A stretch of 15,839 nt of DNA from Eggerthellaceae bacterium. GTDB lineage: Bacteria > Actinomycetota > Coriobacteriia > Coriobacteriales > Eggerthellaceae. Position numbers and translations under genes: made by a program. The stretch covers positions 1-15,839 of the forward strand of contig DMNP01000320.1 in NCBI GenBank assembly GCA_003452695.1, read 5' to 3'. The notes beneath the pieces are model-generated. The model was not told where the DNA came from, did not search any database, and was given only the letters and a program-made list of their open reading frames with translations. Every line of letters begins with the position of its first letter. Within the stretch, counting starts at the first letter, position 1. This document shows positions 1 through 6,600 of this stretch, in pieces.

Positions 1-1
1 A

Positions 2-367
2 TATCGCGCCATCGTGCACGACGCCGATGGCAAGACGTGGGAGCTGCCCCTGGACCGCGACGGCGAAACCGTGGTCGAAACCAGCCTGGGAACGAACGTC
101 GTCGCGGTCGAGTCCGGTGGCGTGTTCGTGCGCGAAGCCGATTGCGGCAACCAGGACTGCGTGCACCAGGGCCGCATCGATGCGCCCGGCAAGCAGATAA
201 TCTGCCTTCCGCACAAGCTGTGGATAGAAATCGTGGCATCCGACGATCGGGGCGCTGGCCAGATGGACGTGGCTGCGGTGGCCGGCAGCGGCAGCAGCGG
301 CGGCGATGGCGATGGCGATGGCGAGAGTGCAAGCGACGGGGATGGGCTCGATGTCGTCGCCCGCTAA
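2..367 (+). CDS. NusG domain II protein (EetA-like), 5' end outside window
   Basis: The frame is open from the first bases, so the true start and probably an N-terminal membrane or signal segment lie to the left. The visible 121 residues match the NusG domain II family (formerly DUF1312): a VHDADGKTWELPL strand, an ETSLGTNVVAVESGGV stretch, a C-x4-C pair (codons 143-145 and 158-160, ADCGNQDCVHQG) and the closing IICLPHKLWIEI strand with a third Cys at 203-205. The last 35 or so residues are a Gly/Asp/Ser-rich tail partly encoded by a GATGGC hexamer repeat. In this family the domain usually sits outside the membrane. Homologues next to a Gx transporter are called EetA in the Listeria flavin-based electron transfer locus. 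The role here is inferred from that neighbourhood; the biochemical function of the family is poorly known. The gene overlaps the start of the next one. Confidence 0.85.
   Translation, partial: YRAIVHDADGKTWELPLDRDGETVVETSLGTNVVAVESGGVFVREADCGNQDCVHQGRIDAPGKQIICLPHKLWIEIVASDDRGAGQMDVAAVAGSGSSGGDGDGDGESASDGDGLDVVAR
300..325 (+). repeat. GATGGC hexamer microrepeat in the gene overlap
   Basis: Three to four tandem copies of GGCGAT/GATGGC encode Asp-Gly repeats at the C-terminus of the NusG domain II protein. In the next frame they supply Met-Ala repeats at the alternative 5' starts of the Gx transporter gene. A change of one hexamer would keep both frames. Confidence 0.7.
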
Positions 368-905
368 TGCCCCCCGCGAAACGCAGTCCCGTGCCCTTAC
401 CTTCGACGAAGCGCGCCGCTGGGCGCGCGTCGGCGTGTTGGCTGCGCTGGCGCTCGTGTTCGGCTATATCGAAACGTTCATACCGCTGCCCGTTCCCGTG
501 CCGGGGGTGAAACTGGGCCTGGCCAACATCGTGGTGTTGGTGGCGCTTGTCGTGCTGGACGTGCGCAGTGCTGCGGTCGTCGCCCTGGTGAAGGTGCTCG
601 CAGCGGGCTTTCTGTTCGGAAATCCCCTGATGATGCTGTATTCCCTGGGCGGCACCGTGCTCGCATTCGCCGCGATGGCGGGCCTTACGCGCATTCGCGG
701 CATATCGCTTGTGCTGGTGGCCATCGCGGGCGCCATCCTGCACAACGTGGGCCAGCTGGCGGTGGCATCGGTCGTGTTGGGAACGCCCGCCGTATGGGCG
801 TCTGCCCCGTTGCTCATGGTCGCCGCATGCGCCACCGGTGCCCTGAGCGGCGCCGCCGCGCGCTACACCGTCAACGCCCTGCAAGACGAACGGCGGCCAT
901 CGTGA
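351..905 (+). CDS. Gx transporter family membrane protein (EetB-like)
   Basis: A polytopic membrane protein of about 184 residues from this start. It matches the family filed as 'heptaprenyl diphosphate synthase component I' or Gx transporter, a misleading name since it is not a prenyl synthase. Visible family motifs are the P-G-V-K-L-G-L-A-N signature (residues 51-59), N-P-L-M-M-L-Y-S-L-G-G (91-101) and I-L-H-N-V-G-Q (129-135), with about five hydrophobic segments. The family resembles ECF S-components, and the adjacent EcfT gene fits that. Start choice is uncertain: in-frame ATGs lie at 306, 312, 318, 342 and 351. I chose 351 because a G-rich stretch (GGGGATGGG) lies just upstream and the overlap with the preceding gene (17 bases) is shortest. 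The stop TGA (903-905) overlaps the GTG start of the next gene, indicating translational coupling. The substrate cannot be read from the sequence. Confidence 0.88.
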   Translation: MSSPANAPRETQSRALTFDEARRWARVGVLAALALVFGYIETFIPLPVPVPGVKLGLANIVVLVALVVLDVRSAAVVALVKVLAAGFLFGNPLMMLYSLGGTVLAFAAMAGLTRIRGISLVLVAIAGAILHNVGQLAVASVVLGTPAVWASAPLLMVAACATGALSGAAARYTVNALQDERRPS

Positions 906-1654
906 AGGCGCTTTCCCGCATGGACCCGCGCGTGAAGCTGCTCTGCTTGGCGGCGTACTTCGTGGCGGCGTTGCATGCGCGTTCCGCAGCGGCGCTCGGG
1001 GCGTGCCTTGCCGTTGCCGTGGGGCTGGCGTTGGCCGTGCGGCTGGATGCGCGCACCATTGCCCGCGTGGCGAAACCGCTCGTGCCCATCGTGGTCATCA
1101 CCGTAATCGCGCAGGTGCTCTACACGCAACAGGGCACCGTGCTCGCGCGCATCGGCCCCCTGGCCCTGACCGCGGATGCGCTCGTGGAATCTGCGCGCAT
1201 GATTGCCTGCCTGCTGTGCCTGGTGCTTGCAAGTGTGTCGTTCATGCGCTGCACCGGCACCGAGGATTTGCTGCAGACCATAGACTGGTGCCTGCGGCCG
1301 CTGCGCCGCCTGCGCGTGCGCACCGATGGCTTCTCGTTTGCCCTCTCGGTGGCGTTTCGCTTTGTTCCCGTGCTATCGGCCGAATTCCAACAGGTAAAAC
1401 GCGCCCATGAAGCCCGCCTGGTCAGGTTCGAGGGCGGCGTGCGCACGCGCCTGGGCGCCTACATGCGCCTGTTCGCGCCCCTCGTGCGCAACACGTTTCG
1501 CCACGCCGACGCCCTGGCCGCCTCGTCGGTTTCGCGCTGCCTGGGCCACGCTCCTGCCCGCACGTCCCTGCATCCCCCCGCCGGCCTCGGCGTTCCCGAA
1601 GCACTCTGCGTCGCCGCCGCGGTCGCGCTCCTTGCAGTTGCGTTCGCTGCGTGA
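902..1654 (+). CDS. ecfT: Energy-coupling factor transporter transmembrane protein EcfT
   Basis: Membrane coupling subunit of an ECF-type transporter. It connects a substrate-specific S-component to the EcfA ATPases, none of which is visible here. About 250 residues, normal for EcfT. It begins with the typical S-R-M-D-P-R-V-K-L-L motif, followed by hydrophobic segments near residues 14-46, 61-75, 100-114 and 234-250. The cytoplasmic coupling region carries the two expected basic motifs: K-R-A-H-E-A-R-L-V-R-F (166-176), where the usual Ala-Arg-Gly is Ala-Arg-Leu, and A-S-S-V-S-R-C-L-G (207-215) followed by P-A-R-T-S-L. The GTG start at 902 forms a GTGA overlap with the previous stop; an ATG at 920 is the alternative. 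Its position behind the EetA/EetB-like genes suggests a shared operon, perhaps flavin or quinone-precursor traffic. That substrate is inference only. Confidence 0.9.
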   Translation: MKALSRMDPRVKLLCLAAYFVAALHARSAAALGACLAVAVGLALAVRLDARTIARVAKPLVPIVVITVIAQVLYTQQGTVLARIGPLALTADALVESARMIACLLCLVLASVSFMRCTGTEDLLQTIDWCLRPLRRLRVRTDGFSFALSVAFRFVPVLSAEFQQVKRAHEARLVRFEGGVRTRLGAYMRLFAPLVRNTFRHADALAASSVSRCLGHAPARTSLHPPAGLGVPEALCVAAAVALLAVAFAA

Positions 1655-1663
1655 GGGAGGGGC

Positions 1664-1679
1664 CAACGGGGACGGAGGG
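1664..1679 (+). repeat. Dispersed repeat copy 1 (CAACGGGGACGGAGGG)
   Basis: A 16-base sequence just after the ecfT stop, identical to 2727-2742 and, with one change, inverted at 1817-1832. The copies bracket the toxin-antitoxin genes. The following bases (GTCTCCTTCGTCAC) loosely resemble the flank of copy 3. No transposase is present in the window. Confidence 0.75.
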
Positions 1680-1805
1680 GTCTCCTTCGTCACCTGCTTG
1701 GTTGCCGCTTGGCGTCGGACTAAAGAGCGGCATTCCCCTAAACGCACGCGGCCGAATTCGCCAAATCGAGCCTTGCCTAGGACCAGTCGGAGCGTCGTCG
1801 CCGAG

Positions 1806-1838
1806 AGCGGACAACGCCCTCCGCCCCCGTTGTCCGCT
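1806..1838. repeat. Hairpin containing inverted repeat copy 2
   Basis: Perfect 11-base arms AGCGGACAACG (1806-1816) and CGTTGTCCGCT (1828-1838) enclose a C-rich 11-base loop. Bases 1817-1832 read on the minus strand are CAACGGGGGCGGAGGG, one base different from the copies at 1664 and 2727. The loop sequence is conserved between copies while the flanking stem differs, as in REP-like elements. No T-run follows, so it is not an obvious terminator. Confidence 0.7.
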
Positions 1839-1867
1839 GTCTCCCTGTGGTTTGCTTATCCTTGGAA

Positions 1868-1891
1868 TAGATGCTAGCATGCTAGCATCTA
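1868..1891. promoter_or_regulatory. 24-bp palindromic operator of the toxin-antitoxin operon
   Basis: A perfect palindrome made of two overlapping ATGCTAGCAT units (1871-1880 and 1879-1888), flanked by TAG and CTA. It ends at the first base of the ribosome binding site AAGGAGG (1891-1897), which lies 4 bases before the antitoxin ATG. Ribbon-helix-helix antitoxins normally bind such symmetric sites to repress their own operon, so this is the likely operator. A weak promoter match, TTGCTT (1852-1857) with TAGCAT (1875-1880) at 17-base spacing, would place the -10 inside the palindrome. The palindrome is certain; the binding is inference. Confidence 0.75.
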
Positions 1892-1901
1892 AGGAGGTTC
1901 T

Positions 1902-2234
1902 ATGGCAACGGCTCAGCTTAACGTGCGAATAGATGCTGGTTTAAAGGCAGCAGGGGATGCTGTTCTCGAGCGGTTCGGCGTCTCGTCGGTACAGATTGTT
2001 CGCAGCGCGTGGCAGTACATGGTGGATCATCAGCGGTTACCCGATTTCGTTCAAGAGAATGCGGCGGATCGGGCGGATCGGGCAATCGCCGAAACGGATG
2101 CGGGCGCCGGGATGGCGCTCAGGCTCGCGCGGGAGGCTGGTCTCCGTGCGGACTTCGAGGCGATGTCTTACGAGCAGCTTCGCCAGAGCGCTTACGAGGA
2201 AATGCTTATCGAAGAGGCGCAGCGCCATGCGTAA
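1902..2234 (+). CDS. RelB/DinJ-family antitoxin
   Basis: A 110-residue protein with an N-terminal ribbon-helix-helix fold: strand QLNVRID (5-11), helix LKAAGDAVLERFG, the VSSVQIVRSAW turn and helix, then HQRLPDF. This is the RelB/DinJ pattern. The C-terminal half is acidic and rich in Ala, Glu and Arg (E-N-A-A-D-R-A-D-R-A and later A-Y-E-E-M-L-I-E-E-A), typical of a toxin-wrapping tail. It should neutralise the PIN toxin encoded next and repress transcription at the palindrome just upstream. The start is fixed by AAGGAGG 4 bases before the ATG. The last 8 bases overlap the toxin gene, a usual coupling. RelB/DinJ proteins classically pair with RelE/YafQ toxins, so the PIN partner is a mixed pairing. 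Confidence 0.88.
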   Translation: MATAQLNVRIDAGLKAAGDAVLERFGVSSVQIVRSAWQYMVDHQRLPDFVQENAADRADRAIAETDAGAGMALRLAREAGLRADFEAMSYEQLRQSAYEEMLIEEAQRHA

Positions 2235-2718
2235 GGTCATGCTAGACACCAACGTAATAGTCGACTACCTCATGGGCCGAGAACCGGGCTGTTCGGACGC
2301 CGCGAACATGATTGCGATGCACGTCGCCTGCGAACATGCCGTCCATGTTTCCGCGTTGTCGCTGAAAGACGCATATTTCCTCGTGTCAATGCAGTTGAAG
2401 CGAATGGAGCGGCTTGCGACGGGGGATTTGAGCGAGGGGATGGCGAAGGCGGCCAACGAAGTCGCCTGGTCGTGTGTGCGGCAGCTCATCGACAACACGA
2501 TCGTCTTGCCGACCGGGCGCGCCGAGAGCCTGCAAGCGTTCGTTCTTCGTTCCGCCCACGCAGACTTCGAGGACGACCTTGTCGTGGCAACGGCGCTTGG
2601 CAATGGCATCGACCTGCTTGTGACTAACGACGCGGAGCTTGTAAAGCATGCTCCGATTGCATGCCTGACAAGCTCAGACGCCGTTGTCCTTTTGGCTGCA
2701 GAGCACGCTGGAATTTAG
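2227..2718 (+). CDS. PIN-domain ribonuclease toxin
   Basis: A 163-residue PIN-domain protein, probably a metal-dependent RNase of a VapC-like type II toxin-antitoxin system. Candidate acidic active-site residues are D7 in M-L-D-T-N-V-I-V-D-Y-L, D48 in A-L-S-L-K-D-A-Y (where many PIN proteins have Glu), D112/D115/D116 in A-D-F-E-D-D-L-V-V-A-T-A, and D134 in L-L-V-T-N-D. The I-D-L-L-V-T-N-D strand and the D-D-L-V-V-A-T-A helix are typical of the fold, and the length is normal. The ATG at 2227 overlaps the antitoxin stop by 8 bases. The same frame runs further upstream inside the antitoxin gene, but homology starts at this ATG. The RNA target cannot be inferred. Confidence 0.9.
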   Translation: MRKVMLDTNVIVDYLMGREPGCSDAANMIAMHVACEHAVHVSALSLKDAYFLVSMQLKRMERLATGDLSEGMAKAANEVAWSCVRQLIDNTIVLPTGRAESLQAFVLRSAHADFEDDLVVATALGNGIDLLVTNDAELVKHAPIACLTSSDAVVLLAAEHAGI

Positions 2719-2726
2719 GGCGAAAA

Positions 2727-2742
2727 CAACGGGGACGGAGGG
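2727..2742 (+). repeat. Dispersed repeat copy 3 (CAACGGGGACGGAGGG)
   Basis: Identical to copy 1 (1664-1679) and located 8 bases after the toxin stop. It sits in a small hairpin, ACAAC (2726-2730) with GTTGT (2744-2748). The following GTTGTC matches the flank of inverted copy 2, so the shared unit is about 23 bases long in copies 2 and 3. A GTTTGTCCCGTTTTTG sequence near 2841-2856 resembles a degenerate inverted end of the same element. Confidence 0.7.
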
Positions 2743-2881
2743 TGTTGTCTTCTGTGACGAAAGGTGGTCGACTATGGTTCGAAGCGCCAGGAAGCAGATT
2801 ATCCTCGTCCTGTGTCACGCTGTGTGGTGCGCCGTTTGTCCCGTTTTTGCAGCATTCGTCTGAATTCTCTGTTTTTTACTA
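2743..2881. other. Gene-free spacer after the toxin gene
   Basis: I see no convincing gene on either strand between the toxin and the leader of the giant gene. The first part may be remnant of the dispersed repeat element; the last 40 bases are AT-rich and lead into the promoter region. No clear intrinsic terminator for the toxin operon is visible. Confidence 0.5.
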
Positions 2882-2909
2882 TTGCTTTCTGTGTAGTTTT
2901 CTTTAGATT
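2882..2909 (+). promoter_or_regulatory. Candidate promoter of the riboswitch-controlled transcript
   Basis: TTGCTT (2882-2887) and TAGATT (2904-2909) are separated by 16 bases inside the only clearly AT-rich stretch upstream of the riboswitch. A transcript would start near 2916, about 80 bases before the aptamer. Both hexamers are partial matches, so position and content are the main support. Confidence 0.4.
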
Positions 2910-2924
2910 TCACAATGAATAGCT

Positions 2925-2965
2925 AAAAGCGCCTCGGCTGGCCGTTCATGCGCGGGCCGAGACGC
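2925..2965 (-). terminator. Terminator-like hairpin, read on the minus strand
   Basis: Arms GCGCCTCGGC (2929-2938) and GCCGAGACGC (2956-2965) pair with one mismatch. On the minus strand the stem is followed by TTTTAG, so it could end a transcript running leftwards through the leader. No minus-strand gene lies to its right, so it may instead be a leader hairpin of the + strand transcript. Confidence 0.35.
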
Positions 2966-2994
2966 AGAAGGCGATTGAAAATCGAATATTACAG

Positions 2995-3234
2995 CTTTTC
3001 GTGGCCACGCGAAGGCGCAAGCGCAACGTGCAATCGCGTGGATGAACAAGGGAACCGGGTGAAATTCCTGGGCGGAGCCGCCGCTGTAAGCGTCAGGCAC
3101 CGCATCCGTCGGCGAAAGTCGGTCACTGGGTCTTATGCGCTTCGGAAAGAAGAGCGCACAAGGGGCCTGGGAAGGCAGGATGCGGGGCAAGGCCACACGA
3201 CCTCAATGACGCGAGCCAGAAGACCTACGAGAAG
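2995..3234 (+). promoter_or_regulatory. Cobalamin (B12) riboswitch aptamer
   Basis: The conserved parts are readable in order: GGGAACCGGGTGAAATTCC (3050-3068), GCCGCCGCTGTAA (3078-3090), a CACTGGG...CCTGGGAAGGC stem region (3124-3177), and the B12 box AGCCAGAAGACCTAC (3214-3228). The ends close into a 10-bp P1 helix, CTTTTCGTGG (2995-3004) with CCTACGAGAA plus G (3225-3234), using two G-U pairs. A small hairpin just downstream, GCACT-GGCG-AGTGC (3251-3264), could serve as the P13 partner of the kissing loop. Such aptamers bind adenosyl- or other cobalamins and normally switch genes off when B12 is plentiful. The next gene on this strand is the giant secreted protein at 3647, and no B12 transport or synthesis gene lies between. 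Confidence 0.93.
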
Positions 3235-3350
3235 CGAAGACGTCGATGCGGCACTGGCGAGTGCGGTCGGCGGAAGCGATGGCGAAACCAGCGCGGCATA
3301 CGTGCAGCCAAAGCCATCGGGCGCAGCGTTTCACGCACGCAGCGTGGCAG

Positions 3351-3372
3351 GGCCCCGCAGGCGCGGGCCTTT
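3351..3372 (+). other. Short GC-rich hairpin in the leader
   Basis: GGCCCCGC (3351-3358) pairs with GCGGGCC (3363-3369) with one bulged C and an AGGC loop, followed by only TTT. It is too weak in U content for a confident terminator, but lies in the expression platform of the riboswitch. Confidence 0.4.
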
Positions 3373-3418
3373 CCGGCACAGGTGCATGCAACGGGCGATA
3401 AAACAGTGGACATGCGGA

Positions 3419-3475
3419 AAAACGGCCGCAGTCACCGGGCAGAAACACAATCTGCCCGATGGCTGCGGCCGTTTT
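3419..3475 (+). terminator. Long terminator-like hairpin downstream of the riboswitch
   Basis: Outer arms AAAACGGCCGCAG (3419-3431) and CTGCGGCCGTTTT (3463-3475) are perfect. The stem continues through three more pairs, one C/A mismatch and an inner 8-bp helix CGGGCAGA (3436-3443) with TCTGCCCG (3451-3458), closing on a 7-base loop. With A-run before and T-run after, it could terminate in both directions. Lying between the B12 aptamer and the giant gene, it is the best candidate for the riboswitch-controlled terminator. Confidence 0.7.
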
Positions 3476-3486
3476 CGCGTTTGCGG

Positions 3487-3584
3487 GATGACAAGGGGAC
3501 AGCTCGTTTGCCAAGCGGGCCGTCCGGCCGGCGGGTGTTGCGGGCTGCCGCAGCCCAAGGCGAACGACCTGCCCCCTTGTCATC
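3487..3584 (+). other. 98-base imperfect hairpin before the giant gene
   Basis: A 26-base left arm starting GATGACAAGGGGACAG (3487-3502) pairs with the right arm ending CCCCCTTGTCATC (3559-3584), with two mismatches and one G-U. The 46-base interior can fold again (GGGCT...AGCCC near 3542-3556). It ends 50 bases before the ribosome binding site and has no U-run, so it is not a standard terminator. It may be a leader structure or a repeat element insertion. Confidence 0.65.
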
Positions 3585-3633
3585 TGGCGGTAGGGGCGGA
3601 CGGCTTCGGGCGTTCGCCGCAAGGACCAAGGGG

Positions 3634-3641
3634 AAAGGAGG
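3634..3641 (+). promoter_or_regulatory. Ribosome binding site of the giant gene
   Basis: AAAGGAGG lies 5 bases before the ATG at 3647. It fixes the start, since that ATG leads directly into a signal peptide. The site is not inside any of the leader hairpins seen, so control is more likely at transcription elongation than by hiding this site. Confidence 0.85.
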
Positions 3642-3646
3642 AATCG

Positions 3647-6600
3647 ATGGGCAGAAGGAGACGGGCTCAGGCCAAGAAGGTAGCCAGCGTAGTGTTCTCT
3701 GCGGTGCTGGCGTTCACCCTCGCAATGCCTGCCAATGCTCTTGCCGTTGTGTCGACGGGGGGAGGTGACCTTCAAGCCGTAGATTCCTCGCAGGTGAATC
3801 CCAACAAGGGCACCGGCGATGGCGCATCGGCAGACGGCCAGCAATCTGGCCAAGATGCGCAAGGGGATTCAACCACCCAGGCCGCCTCGGCGGAAAGCCA
3901 GGCGCAAGCGGGGCAGCCCGCTCGGGCCTCGCTTATGAACCTGGGCGCTCAATCCGACCCGGAATACGAAGGACCCTATTCAGGCGGTTCGGGCACGGAG
4001 GAAGATCCGTGGCGTATCTCGACCGTGGAAGACCTGCAGGAAATGGCTGCGAAAAACCACGGCTACGACGGCACCAGCGACTACTTCAACTTCGAGGGCG
4101 AGTACTTCGTCCTGACGAAAGACATCGACCTGTCTCCCGCATGTGGCGAGGTGGATGGATCTCCGCAAAACGATGCCAACTGGGTGCCCATCGGCAACTC
4201 GCAGTACTGCTTCTTCGCGGGCCACTTCGACGGCCAGGGCCATACGGTCAGCAACCTCTACATTAACAGTACGAGCGGCTATTCGGGCCTGTTCGGCTGC
4301 ATCGGCGTTACCAGCAGGTTCGGCGCAACAATCGAGAACCTTACCGTAACGGGCGAGATGCGCGGCAACGGCGCCCAATATCGTGGCGGCATTGCCGGGT
4401 ACGTGTATGCCAGCGGTTCGGATCTGAAGACGGCCACCATTCGGAACTGCGCCAACTATGTGGATGTTACCGGCCAGAGCAACTTGGGCGGCATCGTCGG
4501 CATGGCGGCAGTGGGGTCGCTGACCATCGAAGGCTGCGTGAACTACGGCGACATCACCCCGGCGTACAACAACTACAACTACGGCGGCATTGTCGGCGTT
4601 CTCGGCCAGAACCAGAACCCCTATAACTACACGATCGAGAACTGCGCCAACTTCGGCAACATCGAAGGTGGCTACGCTCAGATCGGTGGCATCGTGGGCA
4701 CCATCTACGACAGCCAGAACGGCGCCATGAAGATCGTGCGCGACTGCTTCAACGTGGGCACGATTCGCGATTCCAACGGCAACCAGCGTCCGGCCATCGT
4801 CGGCAACGGCACGCCCGCTTCGACGCGCGTATACGAGAACAACTACTACCTGAATTCCGGTTCGGACAGCGTGTCGTATGCTACGCCGGTCGATGAAGCG
4901 ACCATGCGCTCACCGCAGTTCGCGAAGCAGGTCGGCGGCGTGTTCGCCCATACGCCCGACTCGTATCCCACCCCTGCTTGGGAAGGCAAGAGCGGCGCTC
5001 CCACCATTACGGCAGAGCCCATGGCTGCCGACTACGTGCAGAATTCGACTGCAACCGCGCTGAAGGTCGAAGCCGAATTCCCGCAAGAGGTCGAAGGCCG
5101 CGACGACATTGCCGGCACGGAAGGCGAGCACAGCTTCCAGTGGTACGTCGCCGACAGCGCCGACTACGCGGCGGGCGAGGCCATCGAGGACGGCACGGCA
5201 GCAACCTATACGCCGTCTACGGCCGAAATCGGCGAGAAGTGGTACTACGCAATCGTCACCAATACCTTCGACGGCAAGCAGGCGCAGGCCATAAGCGATA
5301 TCGTGCGCATATACGTGGCCGAAAGCATTGCAGCGGCACCGCAGGTAAGCATAAGCGCGGGCGGCGAATACGACTACTATGCACAGGCGACCGCGCTGAA
5401 GGCCACGGTGTCGAACCTGAGCGACCTGGACGCCGTAAGCTATCAGTGGTACAGCAACGCAACGAACGCGAACACGGGCGGCACGCCCATCGCAGGCGAG
5501 GTGAACGACACGTTCCTGCCTCCCACCAGCAATCCAGGCACCGTGTACTACTATTGCCAGGTTACCAACACCTATCAGGGCGCAAGCTATGCCTATGCCA
5601 CGACCGACCCCGTTGCCGTTACCACGCGCGACAGCTTCACCATACGCACGGCCGAGGAGATGCTGGGCTTTGCCACCGCGGTGAACTCGGGCGTGTCGTA
5701 CAACGGTATCACGGTGTATCTGGCCAACGACATCGACCTGAGCAGCGTCTGCGGACCCGAGAAGGGCAACTGGACGCCCATCGGCAATTACGTGTATCCG
5801 AATCCGCAGCGTCCGTTCAGCGGCACGTTCGACGGCCAATATCACACCGTTTCGGGTTTGTACATTAACGAAGCAACCACCCAGCAGCAGGCCTTGTTCG
5901 GCTATTTGGCGGGAAGCGCGTCGGTGAAGAACCTCATTGTCGAGGGCTTTGTACATTCGACTGCGAACAGCGTCGCCGGTATCGTCGCAACTGCGAATGG
6001 CTCGGGCGTTGTGCTGGAGAATCTGCACAACCGTGCGACCGTTACGGGGCCCGGCGGCGTTGGTGGCGTTGCAGGCGGCGTTGCAGGCGCGAATGTCGGC
6101 TCCGGCCGCAACGTTGTCCGCAAATGCAGCAACGAAGGGGCCATATCCTACGGCGGCAGCAGCTGGGCGCAGAGCATCGCTGGCGTTTTGGGGTCGGGGC
6201 AGAGAGTCCTTGCGGAGGACCTGTACAACACCGGCTCCGTAACGGTGCAGGCCAATAGCGCATCGAGCATCGCTGGCGTTATAGGCAGCGTTGAAGGCAG
6301 CACCGGCAACATCTATCGGAACCTGTACAACGCAGGCGTCCTCGATATCCCGCGCTCCAACTCGAACGGTCCGGTCATCGGTTTCGGCACCGATTCCCGC
6401 ACGACCGAGAACATGTACTACCTGAAGGGAAGCTTCGACATCAACAAGGTGTATCGTCCCGAATGGCTGGATGGCAGCGTGGATCTGCCGGCGCCTTCGA
6501 CCGAGGTAACTGCAGAATGGCTTGCCGGGCAAGAGGCTTTGGATGCCCTGGGTGAATCGTTCGTGTACGGTGGAGTTTCGCCCAAGTTCCTGTGGGAGCT

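Noticed and set aside
1655..1867. Possible small gene between ecfT and the antitoxin
   Set aside because: The frames here are continuations or shadows of ecfT reading frames with no ribosome binding site or recognisable motif. The stretch is better explained by repeat copies 1 and 2.
2770..2800. A GGTTCGAA sequence resembling a tRNA T-loop
   Set aside because: The flanking five bases do not form a T-stem and no acceptor, D or anticodon arms can be found.
2661..2906. An 81-codon + strand frame after the toxin gene
   Set aside because: It begins inside the toxin gene, runs through the dispersed repeat and has no protein-like features.
3203..3862. A 219-codon minus-strand frame across the leader and the start of the giant gene
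   Set aside because: It overlaps the riboswitch end, both hairpins and the signal peptide of the giant protein. It has no recognisable domain and is explained by GC-rich composition.
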